Source: Sphingosinicella humi (lineage in GTDB: Bacteria > Pseudomonadota > Alphaproteobacteria > Sphingomonadales > Sphingomonadaceae). Taken from it: DNA of 64,000 bases. A program made the translations under genes and the position numbers. How positions within the stretch are numbered: position 1 is the first letter of the stretch; each line of letters starts with the position of its first letter. Positions 54,871 through 64,000 of the stretch are shown piece by piece. The DNA lies in contig NZ_QFFF01000001.1 of assembly GCF_003129465.1 (NCBI RefSeq), positions 62,001-126,000 of the forward strand, read 5' to 3'. Under the pieces are notes generated by a model. The model was not told the origin of the DNA. It made no database searches and worked only from the letters and a program-made list of their open reading frames with translations.

Positions 54871-56397
54871 TCAGGCGCCCGTGCTCGGCACCGGAGCCGC
54901 CGTGCAGGACGGGGAGTTGGTCCCCAGCCCGCAGGTCCAACCCTGCCACCAGGTGTCGTTCTGGTCGCGGACGGCGCCGATATAGTCGACGTCCTCGAAG
55001 AAGCTCCGGACCGAGCTGGCTTGGAAGGCCGTCACCGCATTCTCGTTGGCGCCGTTGATGAAGACGCTAGTGAGGGTCGAGGTGCCATCGGACACGTTAT
55101 TCGTGCCGGCGCCGAAGATCGCTGCGATCTGGGCGGCGGTGACGCTCGTGTCATCGCGGAACGGATCGGCGCAGGAGAGGAACACCGATTCAAACCGCGG
55201 CGGCCCCTTCTCGTCGAGCGCGGCGTCGGCCGCCTGGACCGTCGCATTACCGTCGATGTCGAGGCAGATGGGAGCGCCCGTCACGACCGAGTTGAGGAGC
55301 GTGAAATCCATGCCGCCGCGAAGCAGGAGCGAGTCCGGATTATCCGCCGCGCCGCCGCTGACGAAGGTCGCATTCGCGATCGCCGTGTCCTGACGTGGAG
55401 TGGCGTTTTCGTTGCCCGAACTGTCGCCCTCGATGATCCGGTCACCGCCGGTGCTCCGCTGGACGACGAGCGCGAACTGGATCGCCCCCTTGAAGCCGGT
55501 GTCGGTGTCGATGCTGTCATCGTCAGCGCCGGTGACGACGATATACTTCTGGTTCACCGTGCCGCCGAACCATTCGATGCCGTCGTCCGAGCTGTTGTGG
55601 ACCTGGACATGGTCGATGGTCGTGCCGGCTCCGACACCCGCGAGGGTGATGCCGTTCAGTTCGTTGCCCGGCGAGACTTCGAAGCCCGGATAGCGGACCT
55701 GCACGTAACGGATGCGGCCGCTATTGTCGTTCGGCGAGGCGCCGCCGTAGAAAGCGTCGCCCGAGGTACCTTCGACGGCGCCCTGGCAGCCCACGCTGCC
55801 GCCCGGCACGTTGCCGATGCAGTCGCTGATCGGCGCGCGGCCGAGGACGACGAGCCCGCCCCACTGGCCGATCGAGTCGGCGCCCGCCGTGCCTTCGACA
55901 TTCTGGCGGCTGGTGAAGATGATCGGCTGCGTCGCCGTGCCTTCGGCGAAGAGCTGCGATCCGCGGTTGACGAGCAGGAAGTCCGCACCAGACGAGCCGA
56001 AGAGGACGACGCCCGGCTCGATGGTGAGGATGCCCTGCTGACCGCCCGGCGCATTGCCGTCGCCGCCGACATCGACGCCAACCGTGACCGCGCCCGAGAG
56101 GGAGTAGATCACGCCGGGAAGGTTCGCGATCGTCCGATTGCCGGTGATCGTGCCCGAAATCTGGCAGTTCCGAAGGTCGTTGATGACGCCGACATTGGCG
56201 GTGCCGGCGGGGCAGTCCGCGGCGGGGCCGCCCGGGGTCGGAGTGGGCGTCGGGGTCGGGGTGGGAGTCGGCGTGGGCGTCGGAGTCGGAGTCGGCGTCA
56301 CGATCACGCCTTCACCGGGTGACGCCACATCGTCGGCACCGCAGGCCGCGAGCGGAATGACCGTGCCGATGAGAAGAGCTTTACGAAGAATAGACAT
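54871..56397 (-). CDS. beta-helix-like surface lipoprotein with Thr-Pro linker
   Basis: Protein of 508 aa. The lipobox ends at Cys19 (GTVIPLAAC), and an unfolded tether of eleven Thr-Pro units runs from about residue 33 to 54. The mature domain is Gly/Asn/Asp-rich with short repeats typical of a right-handed beta-helix (GILTIEPGVVLFG, QPIIFTSRQNVEGTAG, IDHVQVHNSSDDGIEWFGG, KYIVVTGADDDSIDTDTG). Several Cys pairs may form disulfides. ATG 56397 has AAGGGGG about 8 nt upstream; the frame is open to 56529 without support. It resembles surface lipoproteins encoded beside T2SS genes, so it is a candidate T2SS client. Enzymatic function unknown. Confidence 0.8.
   Translation of the reverse strand: MSILRKALLIGTVIPLAACGADDVASPGEGVIVTPTPTPTPTPTPTPTPTPTPTPGGPAADCPAGTANVGVINDLRNCQISGTITGNRTIANLPGVIYSLSGAVTVGVDVGGDGNAPGGQQGILTIEPGVVLFGSSGADFLLVNRGSQLFAEGTATQPIIFTSRQNVEGTAGADSIGQWGGLVVLGRAPISDCIGNVPGGSVGCQGAVEGTSGDAFYGGASPNDNSGRIRYVQVRYPGFEVSPGNELNGITLAGVGAGTTIDHVQVHNSSDDGIEWFGGTVNQKYIVVTGADDDSIDTDTGFKGAIQFALVVQRSTGGDRIIEGDSSGNENATPRQDTAIANATFVSGGAADNPDSLLLRGGMDFTLLNSVVTGAPICLDIDGNATVQAADAALDEKGPPRFESVFLSCADPFRDDTSVTAAQIAAIFGAGTNNVSDGTSTLTSVFINGANENAVTAFQASSVRSFFEDVDYIGAVRDQNDTWWQGWTCGLGTNSPSCTAAPVPSTGA
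56234..56299 (-). repeat. Thr-Pro codon microsatellite
   Basis: Eleven tandem hexanucleotide units of the form ACN-CCN encode (Thr-Pro)11 in the lipoprotein. Third positions vary, so selection may act on the protein and not only on DNA slippage. Confidence 0.93.
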
Positions 56398-56597
56398 TCT
56401 AGTTTCCCCCTTGCTGGAGCCAGTGCCGAGACACGAAGCGTGGACTCGACGCTCCGTTCTTCTGGTTGGCCAACTAGGGAGGTTCCGTGATGGATATATT
56501 ACAGCCGCATAATCAACTGCAATAATCATGGATTATTACTTACGTAGCACAAACGTAATCTTATTTACGCCGATTCGTAACATCGCTGCAACAATGT
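56398..56597. promoter_or_regulatory. AT-rich upstream region of the lipoprotein gene with clustered dyads
   Basis: A 200-bp gap with much lower GC than its flanks. It contains AATAATC-ATG-GATTATT (56521-56537), TTACGT-N7-ACGTAA (56540-56558) and TTACG-N6-CGTAA (56565-56580). The repeated TTACG/CGTAA half-sites look like an array for one regulator. It is the promoter region of the lipoprotein-receptor operon. Confidence 0.55.
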
Positions 56598-57377
56598 TTA
56601 ACGCTGACTGCTGTTCTGCTCGACCTTTCCAGTCATCCTCCGGCCAGCGCGGATGAAGGCGATCTCGATCGTGCGGGCGCTGGCGAGTTCGGCCGACAGT
56701 TCCAGCACCTTCTCCTCGCTCCTGAAGGCCTGGCCGTTGATGCTGACGATCACGTCGCCCGGCTTCAGCCCCGCCCGCTGAAAAATGGCGAGTTGGGCGC
56801 CCGGGCGAATCGCGAAGCCCTTGATCCGGCCATCTTCCTTCAGCGGCATCAGGCCGGTCCGGAACTCCAGCGTCTCCCGCCGCCGATCCGGGTTCGCCTC
56901 GCTCGCCGCCGCCGCCACCGCGGTCGGGGCGATCTCTCGTGCTGCCTTGTCGAACTCCAGGCGGCTCTCGCCTGCGGACGTGGCGAGGATGACGTGCCGC
57001 AAGGCGACCGCCTTCAGCGTGACGCCCGGCAAGACCTGCCGGCCGACCGGGACCGATCGCTGGCTGCCGTCCGGAAAGCCGATGATCGCGGTCCCGCCCC
57101 TCGGACCGCCGCCCAGCACGCCGCGCAGCACGAGGCCGGACAAGGATGCGGCAGGCGGGAGCGGGGGCGGCGCCGGCGGTGCCGCTCCGGAAGACGGTTG
57201 ATGAAAGGCCGGTACGGGCGGAGGCGACTCGTCTCTCGGCTCTTCTGGCGCCGAGGTCGGTCCGCCGGTCGGCACGAACAGATAAAGGAGGAAAGCCAGC
57301 AGCGCCGCCGCGCCGGCGACGAGGAAGCGGCGCTCGCGCGGATTGAGGTCGGCAAGGCATGTGGCGATCGGTCCCAT
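56598..57377 (-). CDS. second GspC-like protein (PDZ-containing)
   Basis: Protein of 259 aa. Short cytoplasmic start (MGPIATCLADLNPRERR), one membrane helix (FLVAGAAALLAFLLYLFV) and a Pro-rich stretch. It also has an HR-like domain (LSGLVLRGVLGGGPRGGTAII, VGRQVLPGVTLKAV) and a PDZ-like domain (AGLKPGDVIVSINGQAFRSEE). The same layout and strongly similar HR and PDZ segments as the operon GspC, but separate from the operon. It lies between the prepilin peptidase and the lipoprotein gene, all on the minus strand. Probably an alternative GspC that links a specific client to the secretin. Confidence 0.85.
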   Translation of the reverse strand: MGPIATCLADLNPRERRFLVAGAAALLAFLLYLFVPTGGPTSAPEEPRDESPPPVPAFHQPSSGAAPPAPPPLPPAASLSGLVLRGVLGGGPRGGTAIIGFPDGSQRSVPVGRQVLPGVTLKAVALRHVILATSAGESRLEFDKAAREIAPTAVAAAASEANPDRRRETLEFRTGLMPLKEDGRIKGFAIRPGAQLAIFQRAGLKPGDVIVSINGQAFRSEEKVLELSAELASARTIEIAFIRAGRRMTGKVEQNSSQR

Positions 57378-57420
57378 CGGGCCGGACTAGGCCGCGCCTG
57401 TGACAGGCCGGTGACCGACG

Positions 57421-58164
57421 TCAGCGCGCGATCAGCAGCCAGATCGGCCAGGCGGCGATGGCCATCAGCGTGCCGAGCGGCAGGCGGTCGGTCCCAGTCA
57501 CCTTCTCGCCCCTCAGCCATTGGGTCAGCACGGCGGCAAGCCCGAGCAGCCCCGCTCCCAGCAGCACGATGGGAAGCTGCTGCCACCCCAGCCAGGCGCC
57601 GATCGCCGCCAGCAGCTTGGGATCGCCGCCGCCGAGGCCCTCCCAGCCCCTCAGGCGCTTGTAGATCACCGCGACGAGCCAGAGGATCAGATAGCCGATG
57701 GCCGCGCCGATCAGCCGGTCCTGGAGCGCGGGGCCCATGCCGATCCAGGCGACGCCCCAGCCCGCCGGCAGCAGCGGCAGGGTCAGCTTGTCCGGCAGCC
57801 ACTGATGCTCGAGATCGATGAGCGCGATCAGCAGCAGCCACCAGCCGAGCAGCGCCGTTGCCAGGGCCAGCGGGAGCGGATGCGCCAGCGTGGCGACCAG
57901 GCCGATCGCGGCGGCGGCGATCTCGACGGCGACGTGGCGAGAGTCGATCGCGGCGCCGCACCGGCGGCAGCGTCCCCGCTGAAGATAGTAGGACAGGATC
58001 GGCACGAGCTCAGCCGGCCCCAGCGCTTCTCCACAGCTGTCGCAGCTCGATCGGCCGCCGAGGACCGAGCGCCCTTGCGGCCAGCGGATGAGGATGACGG
58101 CCAGGAAGCTGCCGACGATGGCGCCGAACCCCAGCCCGGCGAGCGCCGTCAGGAGAAGGCTCAA
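57421..58164 (-). CDS. gspO: prepilin peptidase / N-methyltransferase (type IV)
   Basis: Protein of 247 aa, polytopic, with about eight membrane segments. The N-terminal zinc-binding cysteines are CDSC and CRRC. The catalytic aspartates lie in ALIDLEHQWLPD and GGGDPKLLA. It cleaves and methylates the pseudopilins GspG to GspK of the adjacent operon. TTG start 58164 overlaps the stop of the CitE-like gene (TTGA). No pil genes are nearby, so its main role here is T2SS. Confidence 0.94.
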   Translation of the reverse strand: MSLLLTALAGLGFGAIVGSFLAVILIRWPQGRSVLGGRSSCDSCGEALGPAELVPILSYYLQRGRCRRCGAAIDSRHVAVEIAAAAIGLVATLAHPLPLALATALLGWWLLLIALIDLEHQWLPDKLTLPLLPAGWGVAWIGMGPALQDRLIGAAIGYLILWLVAVIYKRLRGWEGLGGGDPKLLAAIGAWLGWQQLPIVLLGAGLLGLAAVLTQWLRGEKVTGTDRLPLGTLMAIAAWPIWLLIAR

Positions 58165-59009
58165 TCCGCGGCGGCGAGCGTGCGCCGCGCCTGGACGAGA
58201 TGGGGGCGGTCGATCATCCGGCCGTCGAGCGACAGCGCCCCGGCGCCCGGATTCGCCTCGAACGCCGCCACGACCGCGCGCGCATGGGCGATCTCGGCCT
58301 CGGACGGCGTGAACGCCTCGTTGATCACCGCCACCTGCGCCGGATGGATCGCCATCATGCCGGTGAAGCCGTCCCGCCGCGCCCGGGCGGCATAGGCGGC
58401 CAGCCCGTCCAGGTCACGAAAGGCCGGATAGACCGTCTCGATCGGCGCCACCCCCGCCGCCGCCGCGCCGAACAGGCAGAGCGAGCGCGCAAGCTCGTAA
58501 GGCGGCGTATAGCGCCCATCCTCCTCGCGCGACGTCGCCGCGCCGATAGCAGCCGGCAAATCCTCCGCGCCCCAGGTGAGGCCGGCGAGGCGCTCAGACA
58601 CTTCGGCGTAGGAACCCAGCCCGAAAATCGCCGCCGGAGTTTCGGTCGCGATCGGAAGGACCAGAGGATTCTGTTCGTAGAAGACTCCTGCAAAGTCGAG
58701 ACGCATCTCCAGCCGCCTCACGTCTTCGAAGCTTTCGCATTTCGGAAGAACGATTCCCTCGGGCCTCTCACGAACGACAATCAGGTCTTCGTTGGCAAGC
58801 TCGGTATCCAGCGGATTGATCCGCACGAACAGGGGCACAGTTCGGTCGCGGGCGAGAAAGGCGAGCACCGCGTCGCGCGCCTCCGCCTTCCGCTCGGGAG
58901 CGACGGCGTCCTCCAGGTCCAGAATCAAGGCATCCGCGCCGGCGCCCAGCGCCTTCTCCATCCGATCCGGCCGATCGCCCGGCACGAAGAGCAGCGAGCG
59001 GAGCCTCAT
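58161..59009 (-). CDS. CitE/HpcH-family acyl-CoA lyase
   Basis: TIM-barrel lyase of 282 aa (RSLLFVPGDRPDRMEKAL, ALILDLEDAVAPERK with the metal-binding acidic residues, FTGMMAIHPAQVAVIN). The family cleaves malyl-, methylmalyl- or citramalyl-CoA. Pairing with a MaoC hydratase gene suggests mesaconyl/methylmalyl-CoA or citramalyl-CoA breakdown, linking to the carboxylase upstream. The exact substrate is not resolved. Confidence 0.85.
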   Translation of the reverse strand: MRLRSLLFVPGDRPDRMEKALGAGADALILDLEDAVAPERKAEARDAVLAFLARDRTVPLFVRINPLDTELANEDLIVVRERPEGIVLPKCESFEDVRRLEMRLDFAGVFYEQNPLVLPIATETPAAIFGLGSYAEVSERLAGLTWGAEDLPAAIGAATSREEDGRYTPPYELARSLCLFGAAAAGVAPIETVYPAFRDLDGLAAYAARARRDGFTGMMAIHPAQVAVINEAFTPSEAEIAHARAVVAAFEANPGAGALSLDGRMIDRPHLVQARRTLAAAD

Positions 59010-59018
59010 CGTTAGTTC

Positions 59019-59102
59019 GTCATTCCCGCGAAAGCGGGAATCCAGACGAAGGTCATGCCAGGCGCCGAAGCCGCTTGGATTCCCGCCTTCGCGGGAATGA
59101 CG
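59019..59102. repeat. palindromic repeat, family D2 (copy 2)
   Basis: GTCATTCCCGCGAAAGCGGG and inverted CCCGCCTTCGCGGGAATGAC arms. Intergenic here, between the MaoC and CitE-like genes; its sister copy lies inside gspG. Confidence 0.92.
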
Positions 59103-59112
59103 GAAAACCCGA

Positions 59113-59565
59113 TCACCCCGCCCTCCGCTGCATCAAGGCCGTCCGCTCGCAGACGCAGACGACTTCATCTCGCTGGTTCAGCATCCGGTGCTCGAAGGTC
59201 ACGATCCCCGCCTCGGGCCGCGAACTGGAATCCTTGAGGCCGATCACCTCCGTCTCCGCCCGGAGCGTGTCGCCGATGAACACCGGCTTGGGCATCCGCA
59301 CCTTGTCGTAGCCGAGATTGGCCACCAGCGTCCCCAACGTCGTGTCCCCCACCGACAGCCCCACCATCAACGCGAAGGTGAAAGTGCCGTTGACGACGAT
59401 CCGCCCAAACTCGGTCGCGCCCGCATATTCCGCGTCGATATGCAGCGGCTGCGGATTGTGGGTGAGCGTAGAGATGAGAAGGTTGTCCGTCTCCGTCACC
59501 GTGCGATGCGGCTGATGCTCCAGCCGATCGCCGACGGTCCATTCGTCGAAATAGCGGCCAGGCAT
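59113..59565 (-). CDS. MaoC-family (R)-hydratase
   Basis: Hotdog-fold hydratase of 150 aa ([20 protein letters not shown], then [21 protein letters not shown] with the Asp/His pair of the hydratase-2 motif). Acts on an enoyl-CoA or mesaconyl-type CoA ester. On the minus strand between the carboxylase alpha subunit and the CitE-like lyase, so probably one catabolic operon. Confidence 0.88.
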   Translation of the reverse strand: MPGRYFDEWTVGDRLEHQPHRTVTETDNLLISTLTHNPQPLHIDAEYAGATEFGRIVVNGTFTFALMVGLSVGDTTLGTLVANLGYDKVRMPKPVFIGDTLRAETEVIGLKDSSSRPEAGIVTFEHRMLNQRDEVVCVCERTALMQRRAG

Positions 59566-59571
59566 TATCGC

Positions 59572-59757
59572 CCCTCCCTCCTTGTGGGGGAGGGTTGCGA
59601 AGACTTGGCAGCTTGCTGCCTAGTCGCAGCTGGGTGGGGGGTAAGCGCTCGCCTCGCAAGCGCGCGAGGCTTCGCCTCGCTCACCCCCATCCAACTCCGC
59701 CTAAGCTCGCTTCGCTCACTAAGGCTCCATATCCTTCCCCCATCGAGGGGGAAGGCT
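59572..59757. repeat. palindromic repeat, family E (copy 3)
   Basis: CCCCTCCCTCCTTGTGGGGG and inverted CCCCCATCGAGGGGGAAGG arms with inner inverted AGCTGGGTGGGGG / CACCCCCATCCAACT. Fills the gap between the MaoC gene and the carboxylase alpha subunit. Confidence 0.82.
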
Positions 59758-59770
59758 GCGCTCCGTGCCA

Positions 59771-61656
<1,886 letters not shown>

Positions 61657-61660
<4 letters not shown>

Positions 61661-62241
61661 GAAAAATCCTCCCCGGAACGGGGAGGGGGACCAGCCGAAG
61701 GCTGGTGGAGGGGCCGAAGCCTACGACACTGCTCGACGATCCCAAGCACCACACCCTCCAGATTCTTCAACACCTCACGCGCGGGAACACGCATCACTGT
61801 GAATCCAAGCTCCTGCAAATACGCGTCCCGTCTCTCGTCCCTCGCCGGCCGATCGCCACGATCATGCGCCTCGCCATCCACCTCTATACCGAGCCGCGTC
61901 TCCAGACAGGCGAAGTCCAACACATAAGGATTCTGAGGAAACTGCTTTCGAAACTTGAAGCCCTCCGGCCGCTGCCGAAGCTCACGCCACAGCAGCACTT
62001 CCGGTAAGCTCATTTCCTTCCGCAACTGACGTGCGCGCTTCACCGTCTCATCAGAAGCGCCGACGGTTCGGTGCTTGACGCGACGCCGTTCCTCCCCGGA
62101 ACGGGGAGGGGGACCGCGACGCGGAGCGGCGTGGTGGTGGGGCCGGAGCGCGGCCTGTGAGTCAGCATCGGCCCCTCCACCAGCCTTCGGCTGGTCCCCC
62201 TCCCCGTTCCGGGGAGGATTTTGAGGCCTCGACTCCACCAT
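61657..62241 (-). CDS. DUF559 protein flanked by repeats
   Basis: About 194 aa from ATG 62241. Core DUF559 domain from about residue 70 (LRKEMSLPEVLLWRELRQRP, FKFRKQFPQNPYVLDFAC, LGIEVDGEAHDRGDRPARDERR, LGFTVMRVPAREVLKN), an endonuclease-like fold (VSR/PD-(D/E)XK-related) of unknown role. Both termini are encoded by family C repeats (NPPRNGEGDQPKAGGG at the start, LHQPSAGPPPRSGED at the end). The start overlaps the upstream carboxyltransferase stop (TGATG) and the stop overlaps the downstream GTG, so it is inserted in step with the operon. The true start could also be internal, e.g. a GTG near the DUF559 core. Confidence 0.72.
61666..61730. repeat. palindromic repeat, family C (partial copy 6)
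   Basis: One outer arm and the inner half (AATCCTCCCCGGAACGGGG, then GGAGGGGCCG). Truncated at the DUF559 gene side; its left edge is the carboxylase alpha Shine-Dalgarno. Confidence 0.8.
62090..62220. repeat. palindromic repeat, family C (copy 7)
   Basis: Complete element with arms TTCCTCCCCGGAACGGGGAG and CCCCGTTCCGGGGAGGATTT, overlapping the N-terminal codons of the DUF559 gene. Confidence 0.9.
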
Positions 62242-63836
62242 CACATCCGGAACAGGCCGAAATTGGCCCGCTCCGGGATCGGCGCGTTCAGCGTCGCCGC
62301 GAACGCCAGCCCCAGCACGTCCCGCGTCTGCACAGGATCGATAATACCGTCATCCCACAGCCGCGCGGTGGCGTGGTAGGGGTTACCCTCACCCTCGTAG
62401 CGCTGCCGAATGGGCGCCTTGAACGCCTCCGCCTCCTCCGGCGTCCAGCTCTCAGCGTCCTTGTGAACCGTTGCCAGCACGCTCGCGGCCTGCTCGCCGC
62501 CCATGACGGAAATGCGGCTGTTAGGCCAGGTGAAGAGGAACCTCGGCGAATAGGCCCGGCCGCACATGCCGTAATTGCCGGCGCCGAAGCTGCCGCCGAT
62601 CAGCACGGTGATCTTCGGCACCTGCGCCGTCGCCACCGCCGTCACCAGCTTGGCGCCGTTCTTGGCGATCCCCTCCGCCTCATATTTGCCGCCGACCATG
62701 AAGCCGGAGATGTTCTGGAGGAACAGCAGGGGCGTCCGCCGCTGGCAGGCGAGCTCGATGAAATGCGCGCCCTTCAAGGCGCTCTCGCTGAACAGGATGC
62801 CGTTATTCGCCAGGATCGCGACCGGCATGCCCCAGATGCGCGCGAAGCCGCACACCAGGGTCGTGCCATAGAGCGCCTTGAACTCGTGGAACTCGGAGCC
62901 GTCGACGATGCGGCCGATCACCTCGTGCACGTCGTAGGGGGTGCGCACATCGTCGGGAATGATGCCGTAAAGCTCCTCCGGATCGAGCTTCGGCTCCACC
63001 GGCTCGGCGATGTCGAGATCGACGGCCTTCACACTGTTCAATCGCGACACGATATCGCGGACGATCGCCAGCGCATGATCGTCATTCTCGGCGAGGTGGT
63101 CGACGACGCCGGACTTGCGGGCATGGAGGTCGCCGCCGCCCAGGTCTTCCGCCGAAATGACCTCGCCCGTCGCCGCCTTCACCAGCGGCGGGCCGGCGAG
63201 GAAGATCGTGCCCTGGTTCTTCACGATCACCGTCTCGTCGGACATGGCCGGAACATAGGCGCCGCCCGCCGTGCAGCTTCCCATCACGCAGGCGATCTGG
63301 GCCAGCCCCTCCGCCGACATCTGCGCCTGGTTGTAGAAGATGCGCCCGAAATGCTCGCGGTCCGGAAACACCTCGGCCTGGTGCGGCAAATTGGCGCCGC
63401 CGGAATCAACCAGGTAGATGGACGGCAACCGGTTCTGCAGCGCGATCTCCTGCGCGCGCAGATGCTTCTTCACCGTCATCGGATAGTAAGTGCCGCCTTT
63501 GACGGTGGCGTCGTTGCAGACGATCATCGCCTCGCGCCCGGAAACGCGGCCGATCCCCGCGATCATCCCCGCGCCCGGTACCTCGCCCTTGTACATGTCG
63601 CAGGCGGCGAGTTGCCCGATCTCCAGGAAGGGCGACCCCGGATCGAGCAGCCGCGCCACGCGGTCTCGCGGCAGCAGCTTGCCCCGCGCCACATGCCGCT
63701 CGCGATGCTTCTCCGCCCCGCCCAGCGCCGCCTCCGCCACCCGCGCCCGCAGGTCGTCGGCCAGGACCCGGTTGTGCACGGCATAGCGGCGGAAGGTGTC
63801 GGAGCCCTCGTCGATCTTGGACGTGATCTGCGTCAC
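62241..63836 (-). CDS. acyl-CoA carboxylase beta (carboxyltransferase) subunit
   Basis: Protein of 531 aa, a carboxyltransferase of the methylcrotonyl-CoA type: [73 protein letters not shown] and [19 protein letters not shown] are typical of MccB/LiuB. GTG 63836 with GGGGGAG about 7 nt upstream is used. Together with the alpha subunit it would carboxylate 3-methylcrotonyl-CoA in leucine breakdown or a related acyl-CoA. The repeat-flanked DUF559 gene separates the two subunits. Confidence 0.92.
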   Translation of the reverse strand: MTQITSKIDEGSDTFRRYAVHNRVLADDLRARVAEAALGGAEKHRERHVARGKLLPRDRVARLLDPGSPFLEIGQLAACDMYKGEVPGAGMIAGIGRVSGREAMIVCNDATVKGGTYYPMTVKKHLRAQEIALQNRLPSIYLVDSGGANLPHQAEVFPDREHFGRIFYNQAQMSAEGLAQIACVMGSCTAGGAYVPAMSDETVIVKNQGTIFLAGPPLVKAATGEVISAEDLGGGDLHARKSGVVDHLAENDDHALAIVRDIVSRLNSVKAVDLDIAEPVEPKLDPEELYGIIPDDVRTPYDVHEVIGRIVDGSEFHEFKALYGTTLVCGFARIWGMPVAILANNGILFSESALKGAHFIELACQRRTPLLFLQNISGFMVGGKYEAEGIAKNGAKLVTAVATAQVPKITVLIGGSFGAGNYGMCGRAYSPRFLFTWPNSRISVMGGEQAASVLATVHKDAESWTPEEAEAFKAPIRQRYEGEGNPYHATARLWDDGIIDPVQTRDVLGLAFAATLNAPIPERANFGLFRM

Positions 63837-63850
63837 TGGCGCTCCCCCCT

Positions 63851-63921
63851 CGTCATAGCGACGAGCGTAGCGACGAAGCAATCCAGCCGCCGCACTGGGC
63901 CTCGCTGCGCTCGCAATGACG
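63851..63921. repeat. palindromic repeat, family A (copy 3)
   Basis: CGTCATAGCGACGAGCGTAG...CAATCCAG and inverted CTGGGC...CTCGCAATGACG arms between the carboxyltransferase start and the upstream gene. Confidence 0.75.
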
Positions 63922-63933
63922 GCAGAAACACCT

Positions 63934-64000
63934 TCATGCCGACATCTCCACCGGCCGCTTGCGGATGAGGTAACGGTAGATGCCGAGCAGGTTGATCCCG
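63934..64000 (-). CDS. 3-prime end of an unidentified gene
   Basis: Open at the right edge. About 21 codons and a TGA stop are visible ([19 protein letters not shown], then SA). A hydrophobic-basic C-terminus suggests a membrane or membrane-proximal end, but the product cannot be named. Same strand as the carboxylase genes, with a family A repeat in between. Confidence 0.45.
   Translation of the reverse strand, partial: GINLLGIYRYLIRKRPVEMSA

Noticed and set aside
52416-55058. Long + strand open frame opposite the TonB receptor
   Set aside because: Antisense shadow caused by high GC; no start signal and no family.

Overview
The window is high-GC (roughly two thirds G+C by eye) chromosomal DNA from an alphaproteobacterium, most likely a sphingomonad (Sphingomonadales). 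The evidence is the RpoC sequence, the many TonB-dependent receptors and secreted peptidases, a TetR-type regulator beside the phenylacetate (paa) genes, and intergenic spaces filled with long imperfect palindromes of the kind common in this order. No transposase, integrase, phage gene, CRISPR array, rRNA or tRNA gene was recognised.

Layout: 1-4.7 kb, end of rpoB and complete rpoC with a strong terminator. 4.8-5.4 kb, a single lower-GC gene with a HEPN RxxxxH motif. 5.4-11.6 kb, a His-rich TonB receptor (ZnuD-like), a metzincin-type zinc peptidase and a lipoprotein class A beta-lactamase-like protein. 11.6-21.5 kb, phenylacetate degradation (TetR regulator, paaABCDE, thiolase, paaI, paaG, paaZ). 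21.5-27.7 kb, a CBS protein, a glycine-zipper protein, a fused 2-oxoacid dehydrogenase E1, E2, an aromatic aminotransferase and a divergent Lrp regulator. 27.9-31.4 kb, bacterial NHEJ (Ku and LigD). 31.5-40.1 kb, small envelope and stress genes: entericidin, CDF-like transporter, DUF885 peptidase, MipA, redoxin, DUF2147, TelA with two paralogous membrane proteins, and an SBF-like transporter. 40.1-51.2 kb, a complete type II secretion operon gspC to gspN. 51.3-58.2 kb, a prolyl 4-hydroxylase-like enzyme, a large TonB receptor, a beta-helix-like lipoprotein with a Thr-Pro linker, a second GspC-like protein and the prepilin peptidase. 58.2-64 kb, CitE-like lyase, MaoC hydratase and a biotin-dependent acyl-CoA carboxylase (both subunits) with a DUF559 gene wedged between them.

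How the genes work together: the paa genes, the aromatic aminotransferase and the 2-oxoacid dehydrogenase are consistent with phenylalanine and branched-chain amino acid catabolism, and the carboxylase cluster with leucine or a related acyl-CoA route. The two gsp blocks probably form one type II machine. The second GspC, the lipoprotein and the TonB receptor look like a dedicated cargo or accessory module.

The most unusual feature is how repeats are used. At least five families of palindromic repeats recur, and they are not only intergenic. They supply Shine-Dalgarno sequences (paaB, paaC, carboxylase alpha subunit). They run in frame through protein linkers (E2, LigD) and an N-terminus (PaaD). 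They make the leader peptides of the pseudopilins GspG and GspH. They also bracket a DUF559 gene that is translationally coupled on both sides inside the carboxylase operon.
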